64,000 bases of DNA from DATJMJ01 sp035503915. Its GTDB lineage: Bacteria > Actinomycetota > Acidimicrobiia > Acidimicrobiales > Palsa-688. The notes beneath the pieces are model-generated. The model was not told the DNA's origin. It was given only the letters and a program-made list of their open reading frames with translations, and did no database searches. Below, piece after piece: positions 63,812 through 64,000 of the stretch (position 1 is its first letter; each line of letters begins with the position of its first letter). The stretch is taken from NCBI GenBank assembly GCA_035503915.1, contig DATJSU010000033.1, forward strand, positions 1 to 64,000, in the 5' to 3' direction. The translations under genes and the position numbers were made by a program.

Positions 63812-64000
63812 CTAAACCCGGTTCCCGACACGTTCGCCGAGGAGGCCCGTCGGGCGTAGCCACAAGGTGAGGACGAGGGCACCGAACGCGAACAGCAAGG
63901 CCCATTGGGAACCGAACAGGCCCGTCCCCACGGACTCCAGCACGCCGAGGAGAAGGCCTCCGAGAGCGGCACCGGCTACGTTGCCGATACCGCCGAGCAC
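63812..64000 (-). CDS. Branched-chain amino acid-type ABC transporter permease LivH (C-terminal part)
   Basis: Only the last 62 codons are in the window; the gene continues past 64000. The readable part, GGIGNVAGAALGGLLLGVLESVG ... ALLFAFGALVLTLWLRPTGLLGER, is the typical C-terminus of LivH, with its last two membrane segments and the RPTGLLG end. The order H-M-G-F is canonical; a periplasmic binding-protein gene is probably upstream, outside the window. Confidence 0.9.
   Translation of the reverse strand: MLGGIGNVAGAALGGLLLGVLESVGTGLFGSQWALLFAFGALVLTLWLRPTGLLGERVGNRV

Noticed and set aside
53400..64000. Recent genomic island boundary at the hydroxyproline locus
   Set aside because: The gene set is accessory in character, but I see no integrase, tRNA end, direct repeats or transposase at the visible edge, and no clear compositional break that I could measure by eye.

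Overview
This is a 64 kb, GC-rich, gene-dense bacterial chromosome segment. The gene content points to Actinomycetota, probably an Acidimicrobiia-like lineage. The indicators are a mycothiol glycosyltransferase (MshA), a BldC-type regulator beside proC, an RsiG-type anti-sigma factor, a menaquinone-type geranylgeranyl reductase beside complex I, and many leaderless or GTG/TTG starts. All calls come from reading motifs and gene order; no database search was run, so the taxonomic placement is inference. No gap between genes exceeds about 220 bases, and I see no insertion sequence, prophage, CRISPR array or rRNA.

Layout. 1-7.1 kb holds tRNA-Tyr, yajQ, htpX, a HAD phosphatase, a 1001-residue membrane protein joining a dead metallophosphoesterase domain to a lysyl-phosphatidylglycerol-synthase-like domain, a zinc-ribbon membrane protein and a secreted serpin. 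7.3-23.7 kb is a complete 14-gene nuoA-N operon on the minus strand, with most genes overlapping by 1-8 bases. A divergent geranylgeranyl reductase follows, fitting menaquinone as the electron acceptor. 25.3-32.7 kb is a tightly overlapping tetrapyrrole operon, rex-sirC-hemA-hemC-cobA/hemD-hemB-hemL, led by the NADH/NAD+ sensor Rex. Methylglyoxal synthase is divergent from rex.

33.4-41 kb is a mixed housekeeping region: a DUF62 SAM hydrolase, bldC-like, proC, mshA, an RsiG-like anti-sigma with two c-di-GMP signature motifs, moaD, a histidine phosphatase, a YgjP-like metalloprotease coupled to a short carboxyltransferase, and a cyclophilin. 41-48.6 kb is a sugar-use locus: an SIS isomerase divergent from a DeoR regulator, a GH4 glycosidase, a CUT1 ABC importer lacking its own ATPase, and a PfkB kinase. 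Tandem 13-bp repeats lie in its regulatory gap. An FG-GAP beta-propeller protein follows.

50-64 kb looks like a proline and hydroxyproline catabolic island. It holds PutA, an ornithine-cyclodeaminase-family remnant with an internal deletion, an enolase-superfamily enzyme, a three-domain single-chain D-hydroxyproline-dehydrogenase-like oxidoreductase, a Cys/Cys proline-racemase-family epimerase, a DapA-family deaminase, a second proline-racemase homologue with a Ser/Cys pair, and a branched-chain-type ABC importer (LivFGM, with LivH running off the window). The inferred logic is uptake, then epimerisation or dehydration, then oxidation and deamination, with PutA taking any L-proline formed. 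The broken gene would have encoded the pyrroline-carboxylate reductase expected to link the dehydratase branch to PutA.
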